Assembly: GCF_900188325.1 (NCBI RefSeq)
Contig: NZ_FZPD01000001.1
Coordinates: 1-64,000, forward strand
Direction of reading: 5' to 3'
Length of the DNA stretch: 64,000 nt
DNA from: Ekhidna lutea
GTDB lineage: Bacteria; Bacteroidota; Bacteroidia; Cytophagales; Cyclobacteriaceae
Shown here: positions 1-7,954 of the stretch, piece by piece
Layout: each line of letters opens with the position of its first letter
Position numbering within the stretch: the first letter of the stretch is position 1
Translations under genes and position numbers: made by a program
The notes under the pieces: model-generated
What the model was told of the DNA's origin: nothing
What the model saw: the letters and a program-made list of their open reading frames with translations, nothing else
The model's database searches: none

Positions 1-1621
1 GCTCTACAACAAGCTACAGGCGGACTCTACTTCCACCTGGAGTAAGATTCAGACAGACTCCACCTACCTAGACGATCGCATCCAGGTTAACATCATTGAC
101 ATTGCGGCCATCAACACCGAAAACGATGCAGATTCTACTGCCATCTGGAACAAGGTGCAGGCGGACTCTACCTACCTCGATGATCGCATCGCGACCAACA
201 TCGCTGACATTGCTACGCTCGATGCAGAAGTAGATGCCGACTCTACCGCACTCTACAACAAGCTACAGGCGGACTCTACTTCCACCTGGAGTAAGATTCA
301 GACAGACTCCACCTACCTAGACGATCGCATAGCGACGAATGCAACTAACATAGGAACCAATGTCACAGCCATTGGCAACCTTGAAACATTGAGTGGCGCT
401 GGAGCTGGTGCTACCAATCTTGGCACGGGTTTTACAGGCACCACAATTTCAGACAACACCACTATCACAGGTGCCCTTCAAGATCTTGAAGATGCTGTAG
501 AGGCAGTTACGACACCTTCTTTACAAAATGCTTATGCAGAAGGAAATACAATAACTACAAACTCAACAGATGGAATATTATCAGTTAGTGGGACTGAGCA
601 AATTGTATTGACTTCTTCTCAAGCATCAGCAACAGCCATTGATATAAATGCCGATAATCTTGGTGGGGGAATTGATATTGATGCTGGAGCAAGTACAGGA
701 ACCATTAATATCGACGGAGGAGGAGCCATTGGAATTGGAACAAACGGAAACGATGCAGGGGCTATCAATATTGGTACAAGTACAGGAGCTAGAACCATCA
801 CAGTAGGTAACACGACGCTGACAAATACAACTGAGACAGAACTAAATGCTGCTCGGGTAGATATCAACGCTGGAGTAAATGGTGTTCAAATCGACGCACA
901 AGGTGCCTCTAATCTTACTGTTGGAGCCACTTCTGGTTCATTGGAAACACTTACCTTATCGGCAACAAATGCAGGAGCGGGTAATGCAGATGTGGCAATA
1001 ACTGGAGAGGATGGCGTATCAATTACCTCATCTACTTCGGGTGGAGTCACAATTGATGCAAACACAGCAGGAACCGTAGATATTAATTCAGCTGCCGGAG
1101 CTATCAATATTGGTAATGATGCAGTTGCCCAGCCAATTAATATTGGAACTGGTGCTGCGGCGCGAGCCATTACTGTCGGGAATGCTAGCGGGGCAACCGC
1201 AGTTAATATAGAATCTGGAACAGGCGGGGTGAGCTTTAACTCCACATCAACAACAACGACTACAGCAAACGTTACTGGTGGTTTTTCTATGAGTACTGAC
1301 AATTTTACCGCTTCAAGCTCTGTATCCAACCCAATCACAGTAGGCAATAGATCTGTACTTAATGTTGCTGATACTGATGCTGGAAGTGACACTCCAATTA
1401 GCCTTACTGGAGGAGTAAGTGATGGGCAAATGTTGATTTTGATACTTACCAGTAGCTCTAACTCAACACCATCTCAAGCAGCAGTTAACCTTCCTGATTC
1501 TGGTAATGTCAGATTATCAGGCGCATGGACACCTTCTGGAAATGAAGTTGGGTCAACAATATCCTTGATGTGGAATACTACTTTAAGTGCTTGGGTTGAG
1601 TTATATAGATCAGCGAACTAA
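1..1621 (+). CDS. Fibre-like repeat protein, 5' end outside window
   Basis: The reading frame is open from the first base, so the true start lies upstream; the GTG at 155 is only an internal codon inside a repeat. The first ~110 residues are built from 11-residue units such as ADSTSTWSKIQ and TDSTYLDDRIA, which suggests a right-handed hendecad coiled coil. A short Gly/Ala/Thr linker follows. Then come ~300 residues rich in alternating I/V-N-I-G, T-I-T-V-G and V-D-I-N patterns, which resemble the beta-strand-rich shafts of phage tail fibres and trimeric adhesins. The final ~80 residues are a compact Ser/Trp-containing domain with no T9SS sorting signature. The stop overlaps the next ATG by one base (TAATG), so it is co-translated with a T9SS type B protein. 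Probable surface fibre or adhesin; the function is inferred from fold-like patterns only. Confidence 0.75.
   Translation, partial: LYNKLQADSTSTWSKIQTDSTYLDDRIQVNIIDIAAINTENDADSTAIWNKVQADSTYLDDRIATNIADIATLDAEVDADSTALYNKLQADSTSTWSKIQTDSTYLDDRIATNATNIGTNVTAIGNLETLSGAGAGATNLGTGFTGTTISDNTTITGALQDLEDAVEAVTTPSLQNAYAEGNTITTNSTDGILSVSGTEQIVLTSSQASATAIDINADNLGGGIDIDAGASTGTINIDGGGAIGIGTNGNDAGAINIGTSTGARTITVGNTTLTNTTETELNAARVDINAGVNGVQIDAQGASNLTVGATSGSLETLTLSATNAGAGNADVAITGEDGVSITSSTSGGVTIDANTAGTVDINSAAGAINIGNDAVAQPINIGTGAAARAITVGNASGATAVNIESGTGGVSFNSTSTTTTTANVTGGFSMSTDNFTASSSVSNPITVGNRSVLNVADTDAGSDTPISLTGGVSDGQMLILILTSSSNSTPSQAAVNLPDSGNVRLSGAWTPSGNEVGSTISLMWNTTLSAWVELYRSAN
2..81 (+). repeat. 80-bp direct repeat, copy 1
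   Basis: This 80-base stretch is identical base for base to 251-330, at an offset of 249 bases (83 codons). It encodes the coiled-coil units LYNKLQ-ADSTSTWSKIQ-TDSTYLDDRI. Perfect nucleotide identity between copies implies recent duplication or gene conversion within the fibre gene. Confidence 0.95.
251..330 (+). repeat. 80-bp direct repeat, copy 2
   Basis: Second copy, identical to 2-81. A shorter related unit encoding ADSTYLDDRIATN lies between the copies at about 158-200, so the array is a mosaic of whole and partial units. Confidence 0.95.
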
Positions 1622-2841
1622 TGAAGAAACTACTCAAAATATTGCTTTTTTTGCCGCAGGTTATATCAGCCCAGCAGCTTTACATCCCGGATAATGCGCT
1701 CGTTCATATATCTGAGGGTGCTACCCTCGAAGTAGGTGGAGATTTAGAGAACAATGGCATCCTTCAAAACGCAGGAACCTTATCCCTCTATGGTGATTGG
1801 ACTATAAATAATAATTTCAATGGTCTTACCGGCTCTTTGCGTTTTCTTGGTGGATCAAATCAATTGGTCTCTCCTCCACAGTTGACTGTAAGGGAGCTTG
1901 TAATCAACCAGGGCGGTGAGGTGAGTTTTCCAGGCTCTCAGTATACAGTTTTAGAGCGATTGGAACTAAAATTTGGAAACATTAAGCTAGGAGAGAATAC
2001 TCGGTTTGTTCTAGAGCCCAATGTCAAGGTTGATGTTGGATCACCTGACTCCTATTTCGATGGTAAATTAATTTCTAAAGGCAGTGGAATTAAAATCTTT
2101 CCCCTTGGTGCAAATGGTGTTCATGCTCCTGTAACGCTTCTAAATGTGTTTGGTGTAGACGCAGAAATAGCTGCTGAGTTCCAAAGCAGCAACGCGGTAG
2201 ATCCGGTTCCCGGAGATAGCTTGTTAGGTGTTTCACATAGAGGTCTCTGGGAAATTGAATTGCTGAATGGTACTACAGATCCATCACAGGTGGAGATTGA
2301 GTTTAATGCAGAAGACCTTAAAGATTTTAGATTAACCAACAACATTCGCCACAGGGTGAATTCACCCGTTCTGGCCTATGCAAATGATCCCGGCGGGATA
2401 TATAAATCATTAGGGGTTGAATCATTATTAAACTCAGACTCCTTGACTTACGGAACAATAGTAAGCGAGGAAACTATTCAGCCGCTGACAGGTGAGAAAA
2501 TATACCTGGCGATGGCTCTTGCGCCGAGGATTCCGGATGAAGGACTCTACTATATACCAGAAGCGTTCTCACCACAAGCCAGTGACCCAAATAATCAGAC
2601 ATTTAAAATCTTTGGAGAACATATTTCCGAAGATGGTTTCGATCTCCAGATCTACAATAGATACGGGGTGGTTGTTTACTCTACTAATTCATTTGAAGAA
2701 GCAAATCAAAATGGATGGGATGGAGAAAATCAGCAGACCGGGGCTGAGGAGCCTGCCGGGGTTTACTATTACACAGTCAAGTTTCAGTTTGAAACAGGAT
2801 TGCCTATTCAAGAAAAAGGAGCCTTTTACCTAGTAAAATGA
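1621..2841 (+). CDS. T9SS type B sorting domain protein (gliding motility-associated C-terminal domain)
   Basis: A 406-aa exported protein. Residues 1-17 form a signal peptide ending near VISAQ. Residues 20-100 have a repetitive beta pattern (HISEGATLEVGGDLENNG). The C-terminal ~95 residues match the gliding motility-associated C-terminal domain: IPEAFSP, LQIYNRYGVVVY, NGWDGENQQTG, PAGVYYYTV and a closing FYLVK. Domains of this kind direct export through the type IX secretion system and, in Flavobacterium, depend on SprF/PorP-like partners. Such a partner is encoded directly downstream with an ATGA overlap, and the fibre gene lies directly upstream. The central ~200 residues match no family I recognise. 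Likely role: secreted surface component or cap/anchor of the fibre; this last point is inference. Confidence 0.9.
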   Translation: MKKLLKILLFLPQVISAQQLYIPDNALVHISEGATLEVGGDLENNGILQNAGTLSLYGDWTINNNFNGLTGSLRFLGGSNQLVSPPQLTVRELVINQGGEVSFPGSQYTVLERLELKFGNIKLGENTRFVLEPNVKVDVGSPDSYFDGKLISKGSGIKIFPLGANGVHAPVTLLNVFGVDAEIAAEFQSSNAVDPVPGDSLLGVSHRGLWEIELLNGTTDPSQVEIEFNAEDLKDFRLTNNIRHRVNSPVLAYANDPGGIYKSLGVESLLNSDSLTYGTIVSEETIQPLTGEKIYLAMALAPRIPDEGLYYIPEAFSPQASDPNNQTFKIFGEHISEDGFDLQIYNRYGVVVYSTNSFEEANQNGWDGENQQTGAEEPAGVYYYTVKFQFETGLPIQEKGAFYLVK

Positions 2842-3875
2842 AAAAGATCACAACCATATTGCTTTGCTTATTAAGTGCGTTGGCATTTGGACAGGATGCA
2901 CAATTCTCACAATACTACGCAGCTTCGCTTTATCTGAACCCTGGATTTAGTGGAATCTACAACGATCCTTCCATTCACCTAAACCATAAAAGACAGCTTC
3001 AAAGCGTCGATATTGTAAATGAGCTGACACAAGTCTCATTCATTTTCCCTTTAAAACCTCAGGGTAAAGTGGAGCAATCCATTGGAGGAGCAGGTATTAT
3101 GGCTTTTAATGAAAAGAGTGGATTTAGAGGTATTTATGAGCGTAATTCAGTATTTGCCAATTACGCACACAATTTGAAATTTGGCCTTTTGAGTTCATAT
3201 CTAATTTCGATTGGTGTGCAGGCAGGATATGAGATTAGAAAACTTAATTTCAGCAACCTGGCATGGGGCTCTCAATACAACGCATTTTATGGGTTTGATG
3301 ACTCACTACCTGTTCCTGTAACTGAGTTTGATGAAATGCAGCAAAACATAGTGGTCAATGCCGGTATCATGTACTACTACAACCCTGAGCGGAATTATTT
3401 ACTTCATAAGTATAGTGCATTCGTAGGCGTGTCTGCAACTAATTTAAACCGACCAAACACATCATTTACTATTGACACAAATAGTCCGGAACCAATGCTT
3501 TACAAGTACAATGGCGGAATCGAATTTAAAATCAACAAACTTTTTGTAACACCCAGCCTGCTATACTTATATCTTCGACAAAATCAGCAATTTAATGCTG
3601 GCCTAAATGTTGCTTATGTTCCAAATGCTGAAAGATATAGAGCCAGAGGTACCCAGTTACTTTTCGGAACATGGTATCGGTTTAGAGATTCATTTATTTT
3701 CATGGGTGGCGTCAAAGTTAGTTCACTCACTGTCCGTGTGAGCTATGACATGAATAGTACATTATTCGTCCCAGAAAGAGGGATTGATCTAGCTCAAAAC
3801 TCCATGGAAATATCCATTCAATATTCGCTTTCGAAAAATCTGGATTTCAGAAAAATTTCGAATCCGTTATTTTAA
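2838..3875 (+). CDS. PorP/SprF family T9SS outer-membrane protein
   Basis: A 345-aa protein with a signal peptide (residues 1-18, ending ALAFGQ). It is followed by the family hallmark QFSQYYAASLYLNPGFSG and a barrel-like alternation of aromatic and polar residues to the end. PorP/SprF proteins are outer-membrane partners of T9SS. PorP contacts PorE and the PorK/N ring, while SprF-like paralogues are needed for individual type B substrates. Its start overlaps the stop of the type B protein by four bases, so it is most likely the dedicated partner of that gene product. Its stop overlaps the stop of the convergent PorE-like gene by four bases. Confidence 0.92.
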   Translation: MKKITTILLCLLSALAFGQDAQFSQYYAASLYLNPGFSGIYNDPSIHLNHKRQLQSVDIVNELTQVSFIFPLKPQGKVEQSIGGAGIMAFNEKSGFRGIYERNSVFANYAHNLKFGLLSSYLISIGVQAGYEIRKLNFSNLAWGSQYNAFYGFDDSLPVPVTEFDEMQQNIVVNAGIMYYYNPERNYLLHKYSAFVGVSATNLNRPNTSFTIDTNSPEPMLYKYNGGIEFKINKLFVTPSLLYLYLRQNQQFNAGLNVAYVPNAERYRARGTQLLFGTWYRFRDSFIFMGGVKVSSLTVRVSYDMNSTLFVPERGIDLAQNSMEISIQYSLSKNLDFRKISNPLF

Positions 3876-6800
3876 TTCTTTGGATAAATTATCAATCGTG
3901 TTCCCACCTCAAGTGTAGTGGAACCTAAGTTGTTTTGCTCCATTATTAGTTCTTCAGGCACGTTGAATTTTTTGGATACAATTTCGAGGTTATCTCCCGG
4001 CTGCACTGTATAAATAAAATCACTACCGCTTTTTATATCTGCCGGAACAACTAAATTAAAATCTGCATCCAAGTCTCCCTCCTTTTTCAATCTTATTGGC
4101 CTGTAGGCAACAAGTTCTCCGTTTTCCAGTCCATTAATCTCTCTGACATGGTCAGCAGTTACCCCCATATTGTTGGAAATTTTAGCTACTGTAGCTCCTG
4201 GTCTGACTAAGTAAAAGTTTCCGAAAAATTCTTTTCTCTTACCAATCAACCTAATATCAATTCTTCTGTTTAGTTGACGGCCATATGGATTGTTATTATC
4301 AGCAATAGGCTTTTCTGAACCATGCCAGATAACTGAAATATTTGATTTATTAATTCCTTTAGACATTAAATAATCTCTAGCCGAATAGCCCCGATCTTTA
4401 CTTAGGCCCAGGTTATATTCTGCAGCTCCAGTGTCATCTGTATGGGATTCAATTTCAATTTTTGATCCTGATTTACCAAAGGCCTGATAGACATCATCCA
4501 AAAGAATCTTGACTTCAGGTCTAAGTTCCGACGAATTTACATCGAAGAAAGCACGCGTTGCATTTGTGTAGATACCGGATACTTTCTCCCTTCTACCTTC
4601 GACATTAAAATTTTCCAGCACTACAGACTCTGCACTTGTTGCCTTTTTAAATGTCAAGTCATATTTATCAGGAGCAACCTGAAATTCAAATTCTCCCGCA
4701 TCATTCGTATATCCCTCAATTGTAGTTTTAGTATTATCAAATTCAATTAGGGTGATCGCATAAGAAGAAAGCGGGGTTCCTGAGGTAGCACCTAACAACT
4801 TACCGGATATTGTGATTTCGTCATATCCATCAATCTTATCGATTGGTAATTCGATTTTAATCTCGTCCAGTTCTTCGGAAGCCAATATATCTTCAGCACC
4901 AAGTATCTTTTCAGATGCTGTTGGATCTACAGGTACACTAGAAGCAAGTGCGATAATATCTACCGGCTCCTCATCAATGTCCTTCGCTTCAACTGCCAGA
5001 TTTTCTGTAAGTATTCGATCATTGTTAAATCGAAATTTCTTAATTCTCTCGAGAAGGTCTTGTTCGCTTGATGACAATGAACCTCGGGCTTGTGCATCTG
5101 ATTGAGGTAGAACGTACCTGCTATTTCTTTTTGGTAATCCCTTGTCTAAAACAACCCTATTGAAGAATGCCTTTCCATCCTGAGATAAATTATTGTAATA
5201 GGTAAAAGCATTTCGCACATAGGCTTGCTCATTAGATTTTATTTCTTGTCCGGAAACCTTCTTAGATAACGCCGCAATATGCACTCTTTCTTCTCGAGAT
5301 ATTTTTGAAAGTCTTTGCTCATCTCTTAACCTGACAGTTCTATCAGAATATTCTGAGACCAGGTAATCAAGTGCAATTACATTGTCAATTACCCTTCTTT
5401 TGCTTTCACTCAGCATTTCATATTGATTGATATCACTGCTTGTCAGTCTAGCTGATGGATCTGCTCCGGCAACTGTTGTCCCCGGAGTACTTACGACTGT
5501 TGGGGTAGTGTCAAAGAAGATAGGTTTTGCCTCACTTAAGTATGAATCGTATGCAGTTTTTACGAATCGTTCGACTGCAGATTTTTGTAGGTCGTTGAGT
5601 TCTGGTCTCATTTCCAAAAGTTTATCAACAGTTTCTTCTGAAGTGCTGCTGAGAGCTGCCTGAAGCTCAGATTGGGAGAACGTAGTTTCCGTCAGATAAA
5701 TTGACGAGTTGGCAAGATTTGAAATTTGCTTTAATAGGAGTTTATCTAACTGGTTTTGTTCTCGTGTGTTCTTGTTCTTAAAGACATCAAGATCCGCATT
5801 GCTTACATTTTGATCGAAATTGGATAAATCGGAAAGCATGAATGTAGTCGCAATAGATTTCAATTTTTCGCGCTCTTCTTCCGTAAGTGTCTCGTAAAAA
5901 TCTCTATCCTCTTTTACTAAACGGTATTTCTCTTCATTGCTTAATCCAATCAAACGTTCACGGATGGCCGTACTCACATTTGCTGTTTCTTCCTGATTGT
6001 CTCTCAAAAAGACTTTTTCAGACATATCAAGAGAAATACTTTCAAGATTTCGTTTCTGTTTCAAATATTTGATTGCAATCCCATCCAGGCTTTTCTGCTC
6101 TTTCGTGTCAAATGAATTGTATGTTGGAGTGGCAGGCTTAAAATCCTGTGCATTCTTCAACCTATCAGAAATTAAGATGTCAATTTTCTCCCTCTCGTCA
6201 GTACCTACCCCACTGTAAAAATTAAAACCATCATCGTTAAGGTTAACGCTATTACCCATTCCTTGCTGTTCCAAATAGGCAGAAACTATGTTATCAACTT
6301 TTCTCCGTTTATCTGTACTTAGCTGCTGATAGTAATAATCGTCTTCGGTACGTATTGAGCGAATCATGTTGCTCGTCATTTTTCGCACACGTGCGTTTAC
6401 TATCTTATCAATCCGCTCTTTGTCATCTTCACTAAGTGAATTATAAACCTCCAGTTGCCTTTCAGTGAGAATCAGATCTACGTCAGAAACCGAAGATGAG
6501 AGCATTCTTGATATAATCTGATTTATTATCTCTGTTTCGCTACTGTCAAAATTGTAATCATCAGTGAAAAGTGAGTTTCTTCCGGCTATTGTGCCCTCCG
6601 TTGATACCTCAGAGATGATATCACTTTTCGATCGAATTGTAAATCCATAAATATCAAACTTCCCTGGCCCATCCTCTCGATTGGAAGAAAGATAGCCTTT
6701 GCCTGTACCAAGGAAGAAGAAAATGTCATCTCGATATGAGTTGAAAGGAATCCCTGCATTATAAATCTCTGCAGACTCAAATTTGGTGCCTCTGGCAATA

Positions 6801-7939
6801 TAAATATCAAATCCTCCAAAACCTCTATGGCCATTTGATGCAAAAAACAGCACCCGCTCTCCCGGATCATAGAATGGTGAGACTTCATTAAAAGGTGTAT
6901 TTATCTGAGGTCCAAGGTTTATTGGTGGTCCCCAGTTTTCATTGCCCGCATTGATGCTCATATAAATATCCAGCTGTCCAATACCTCCCTCTCTGTTGGA
7001 GACATAAAAAAGTGTATCCCCACCGGGGGTCAGGTTGGGGTGTTTAGAACTAAAGCCGTATTCGTTGATGTTGAGATTCAATGGCTTAGGCTCTGTCCAT
7101 TTACCGCCTTCCAAGCGAGACATATAGATATGACAAACCTCACCTAGATCTTCATCGCAGTTAGTGTAATAAAACTTCGTGCGCTCACGATTAAATGAAC
7201 CGGAACCATCTCCATACTTTGTGTTAATTACTTTTTCAAAACGATCTCCATCATCATGTTCAACCCACTGACCATTCTGCTTTTTAAATCTAAACAGATC
7301 AGCAAATGACTCCCCAAACTGGTTATCCACAAGACTTCCCTTTCCACTGCTTCTTGCAGATGTTAGGCATAAAATTTCGTCAGACCCTGTGGTAAATGCT
7401 GCATAATCATTGTATTCTGAATTCAGCGGTGCTTCAAGTGGTAAGAATTGATGATCTGGATGAACGAGTGTTATCTGATTTAAGGCCAACTGACACCCAT
7501 CGATTTCAATCTTCGCCTGTTTATAATAATACCTGTATTTTTCAGATTCATGCAGATCATTGGCTACCAAGAATTTTCTGAAATCTTTGAAATTCTTAAG
7601 AGATTGATCATACCTCCCTTTCAATTTCTGCATTGTAGCATAGTAAAAACCAGCTAGTGGATATCTAATATCCTGTTCTTTTCCAATTGACTCATAATAG
7701 TACTCGGCACTTTCATAGTCCTGAGTCAAACGGTAGCACTCAGCAAGTTGATACTGGGCTTTAATATTGGACGGGTTTTCTTCTAAGGCCGCTTTGTAAT
7801 GCCTTATGGCATTCATGTACTGGTCACTTTTAAAGTAATCATCGGCCACTTTAGTGACCAATGAAGCACGTCTATTGTTCGTCTGCGACCATGCACCCAT
7901 GGCCATTAAAATTGCTAAAAGACAAAATAATTTTTTCAT
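3872..7939 (-). CDS. PorE-like OmpA family protein with TPR, beta-propeller, helical repeats, CRD and two LysM domains
   Basis: A 1355-aa exported protein with its signal peptide at residues 1-19. The order is: TPRs (~28-120); PD40-type beta-propeller blades (~180-435; FYVSNREGG, FFASNGHRGFGGFDIY, YLSSNREDGPGKFDIYGF); about eleven copies of a degenerate ~21-residue helical motif (498-971); a carboxypeptidase-regulatory-like domain (~1043-1098); an OmpA C-terminal peptidoglycan-binding domain (~1125-1235; HTDDTG, NRRIDIRL); and two LysM domains (~1242-1295 and 1308-1355). TPR-propeller-CRD-OmpA is the known plan of PorE, which links the T9SS to peptidoglycan. This protein is about twice the length of PorE because of the helical insert and the LysM tail. 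It sits 15 bases after a TPR-CHAT gene and probably shares its operon. Confidence 0.88.
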   Translation of the reverse strand: MKKLFCLLAILMAMGAWSQTNNRRASLVTKVADDYFKSDQYMNAIRHYKAALEENPSNIKAQYQLAECYRLTQDYESAEYYYESIGKEQDIRYPLAGFYYATMQKLKGRYDQSLKNFKDFRKFLVANDLHESEKYRYYYKQAKIEIDGCQLALNQITLVHPDHQFLPLEAPLNSEYNDYAAFTTGSDEILCLTSARSSGKGSLVDNQFGESFADLFRFKKQNGQWVEHDDGDRFEKVINTKYGDGSGSFNRERTKFYYTNCDEDLGEVCHIYMSRLEGGKWTEPKPLNLNINEYGFSSKHPNLTPGGDTLFYVSNREGGIGQLDIYMSINAGNENWGPPINLGPQINTPFNEVSPFYDPGERVLFFASNGHRGFGGFDIYIARGTKFESAEIYNAGIPFNSYRDDIFFFLGTGKGYLSSNREDGPGKFDIYGFTIRSKSDIISEVSTEGTIAGRNSLFTDDYNFDSSETEIINQIISRMLSSSVSDVDLILTERQLEVYNSLSEDDKERIDKIVNARVRKMTSNMIRSIRTEDDYYYQQLSTDKRRKVDNIVSAYLEQQGMGNSVNLNDDGFNFYSGVGTDEREKIDILISDRLKNAQDFKPATPTYNSFDTKEQKSLDGIAIKYLKQKRNLESISLDMSEKVFLRDNQEETANVSTAIRERLIGLSNEEKYRLVKEDRDFYETLTEEEREKLKSIATTFMLSDLSNFDQNVSNADLDVFKNKNTREQNQLDKLLLKQISNLANSSIYLTETTFSQSELQAALSSTSEETVDKLLEMRPELNDLQKSAVERFVKTAYDSYLSEAKPIFFDTTPTVVSTPGTTVAGADPSARLTSSDINQYEMLSESKRRVIDNVIALDYLVSEYSDRTVRLRDEQRLSKISREERVHIAALSKKVSGQEIKSNEQAYVRNAFTYYNNLSQDGKAFFNRVVLDKGLPKRNSRYVLPQSDAQARGSLSSSEQDLLERIKKFRFNNDRILTENLAVEAKDIDEEPVDIIALASSVPVDPTASEKILGAEDILASEELDEIKIELPIDKIDGYDEITISGKLLGATSGTPLSSYAITLIEFDNTKTTIEGYTNDAGEFEFQVAPDKYDLTFKKATSAESVVLENFNVEGRREKVSGIYTNATRAFFDVNSSELRPEVKILLDDVYQAFGKSGSKIEIESHTDDTGAAEYNLGLSKDRGYSARDYLMSKGINKSNISVIWHGSEKPIADNNNPYGRQLNRRIDIRLIGKRKEFFGNFYLVRPGATVAKISNNMGVTADHVREINGLENGELVAYRPIRLKKEGDLDADFNLVVPADIKSGSDFIYTVQPGDNLEIVSKKFNVPEELIMEQNNLGSTTLEVGTRLIIYPKN
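5027..6448 (-). repeat. Degenerate helical repeat array inside the PorE-like protein
   Basis: Codons for residues 498-971 contain about eleven copies of a motif approximating Y-x2-L-S-x2-E/D-x3-I/L-D-x-I-V-x3-L. Examples start at residue 498 (VYNSLSEDDKERIDKIV), 535 (YYQQLSTDKRRKVDNIV), 574, 606, 681, 719, 840, 877, 914 and 954. Spacing varies from about 32 to 75 residues. I do not recognise a named family. The pattern predicts paired helices. Confidence 0.75.
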
Positions 7940-7954
7940 AACTTCAACTGTTTG

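Noticed and set aside
886-1392. A 168-codon frame on the - strand inside the fibre gene
   Set aside because: It is a mirror of the repetitive coding strand; low-complexity Val/Pro/Ser translation and no independent signals.
155-1621. GTG at 155 as the start of the first gene
   Set aside because: The same frame is open and in the same repeat pattern to base 2, so the gene begins upstream of the window.
1-1621. Fibre protein as evidence of a prophage
   Set aside because: Its neighbours are T9SS genes; no capsid, terminase, portal or integrase genes are present.
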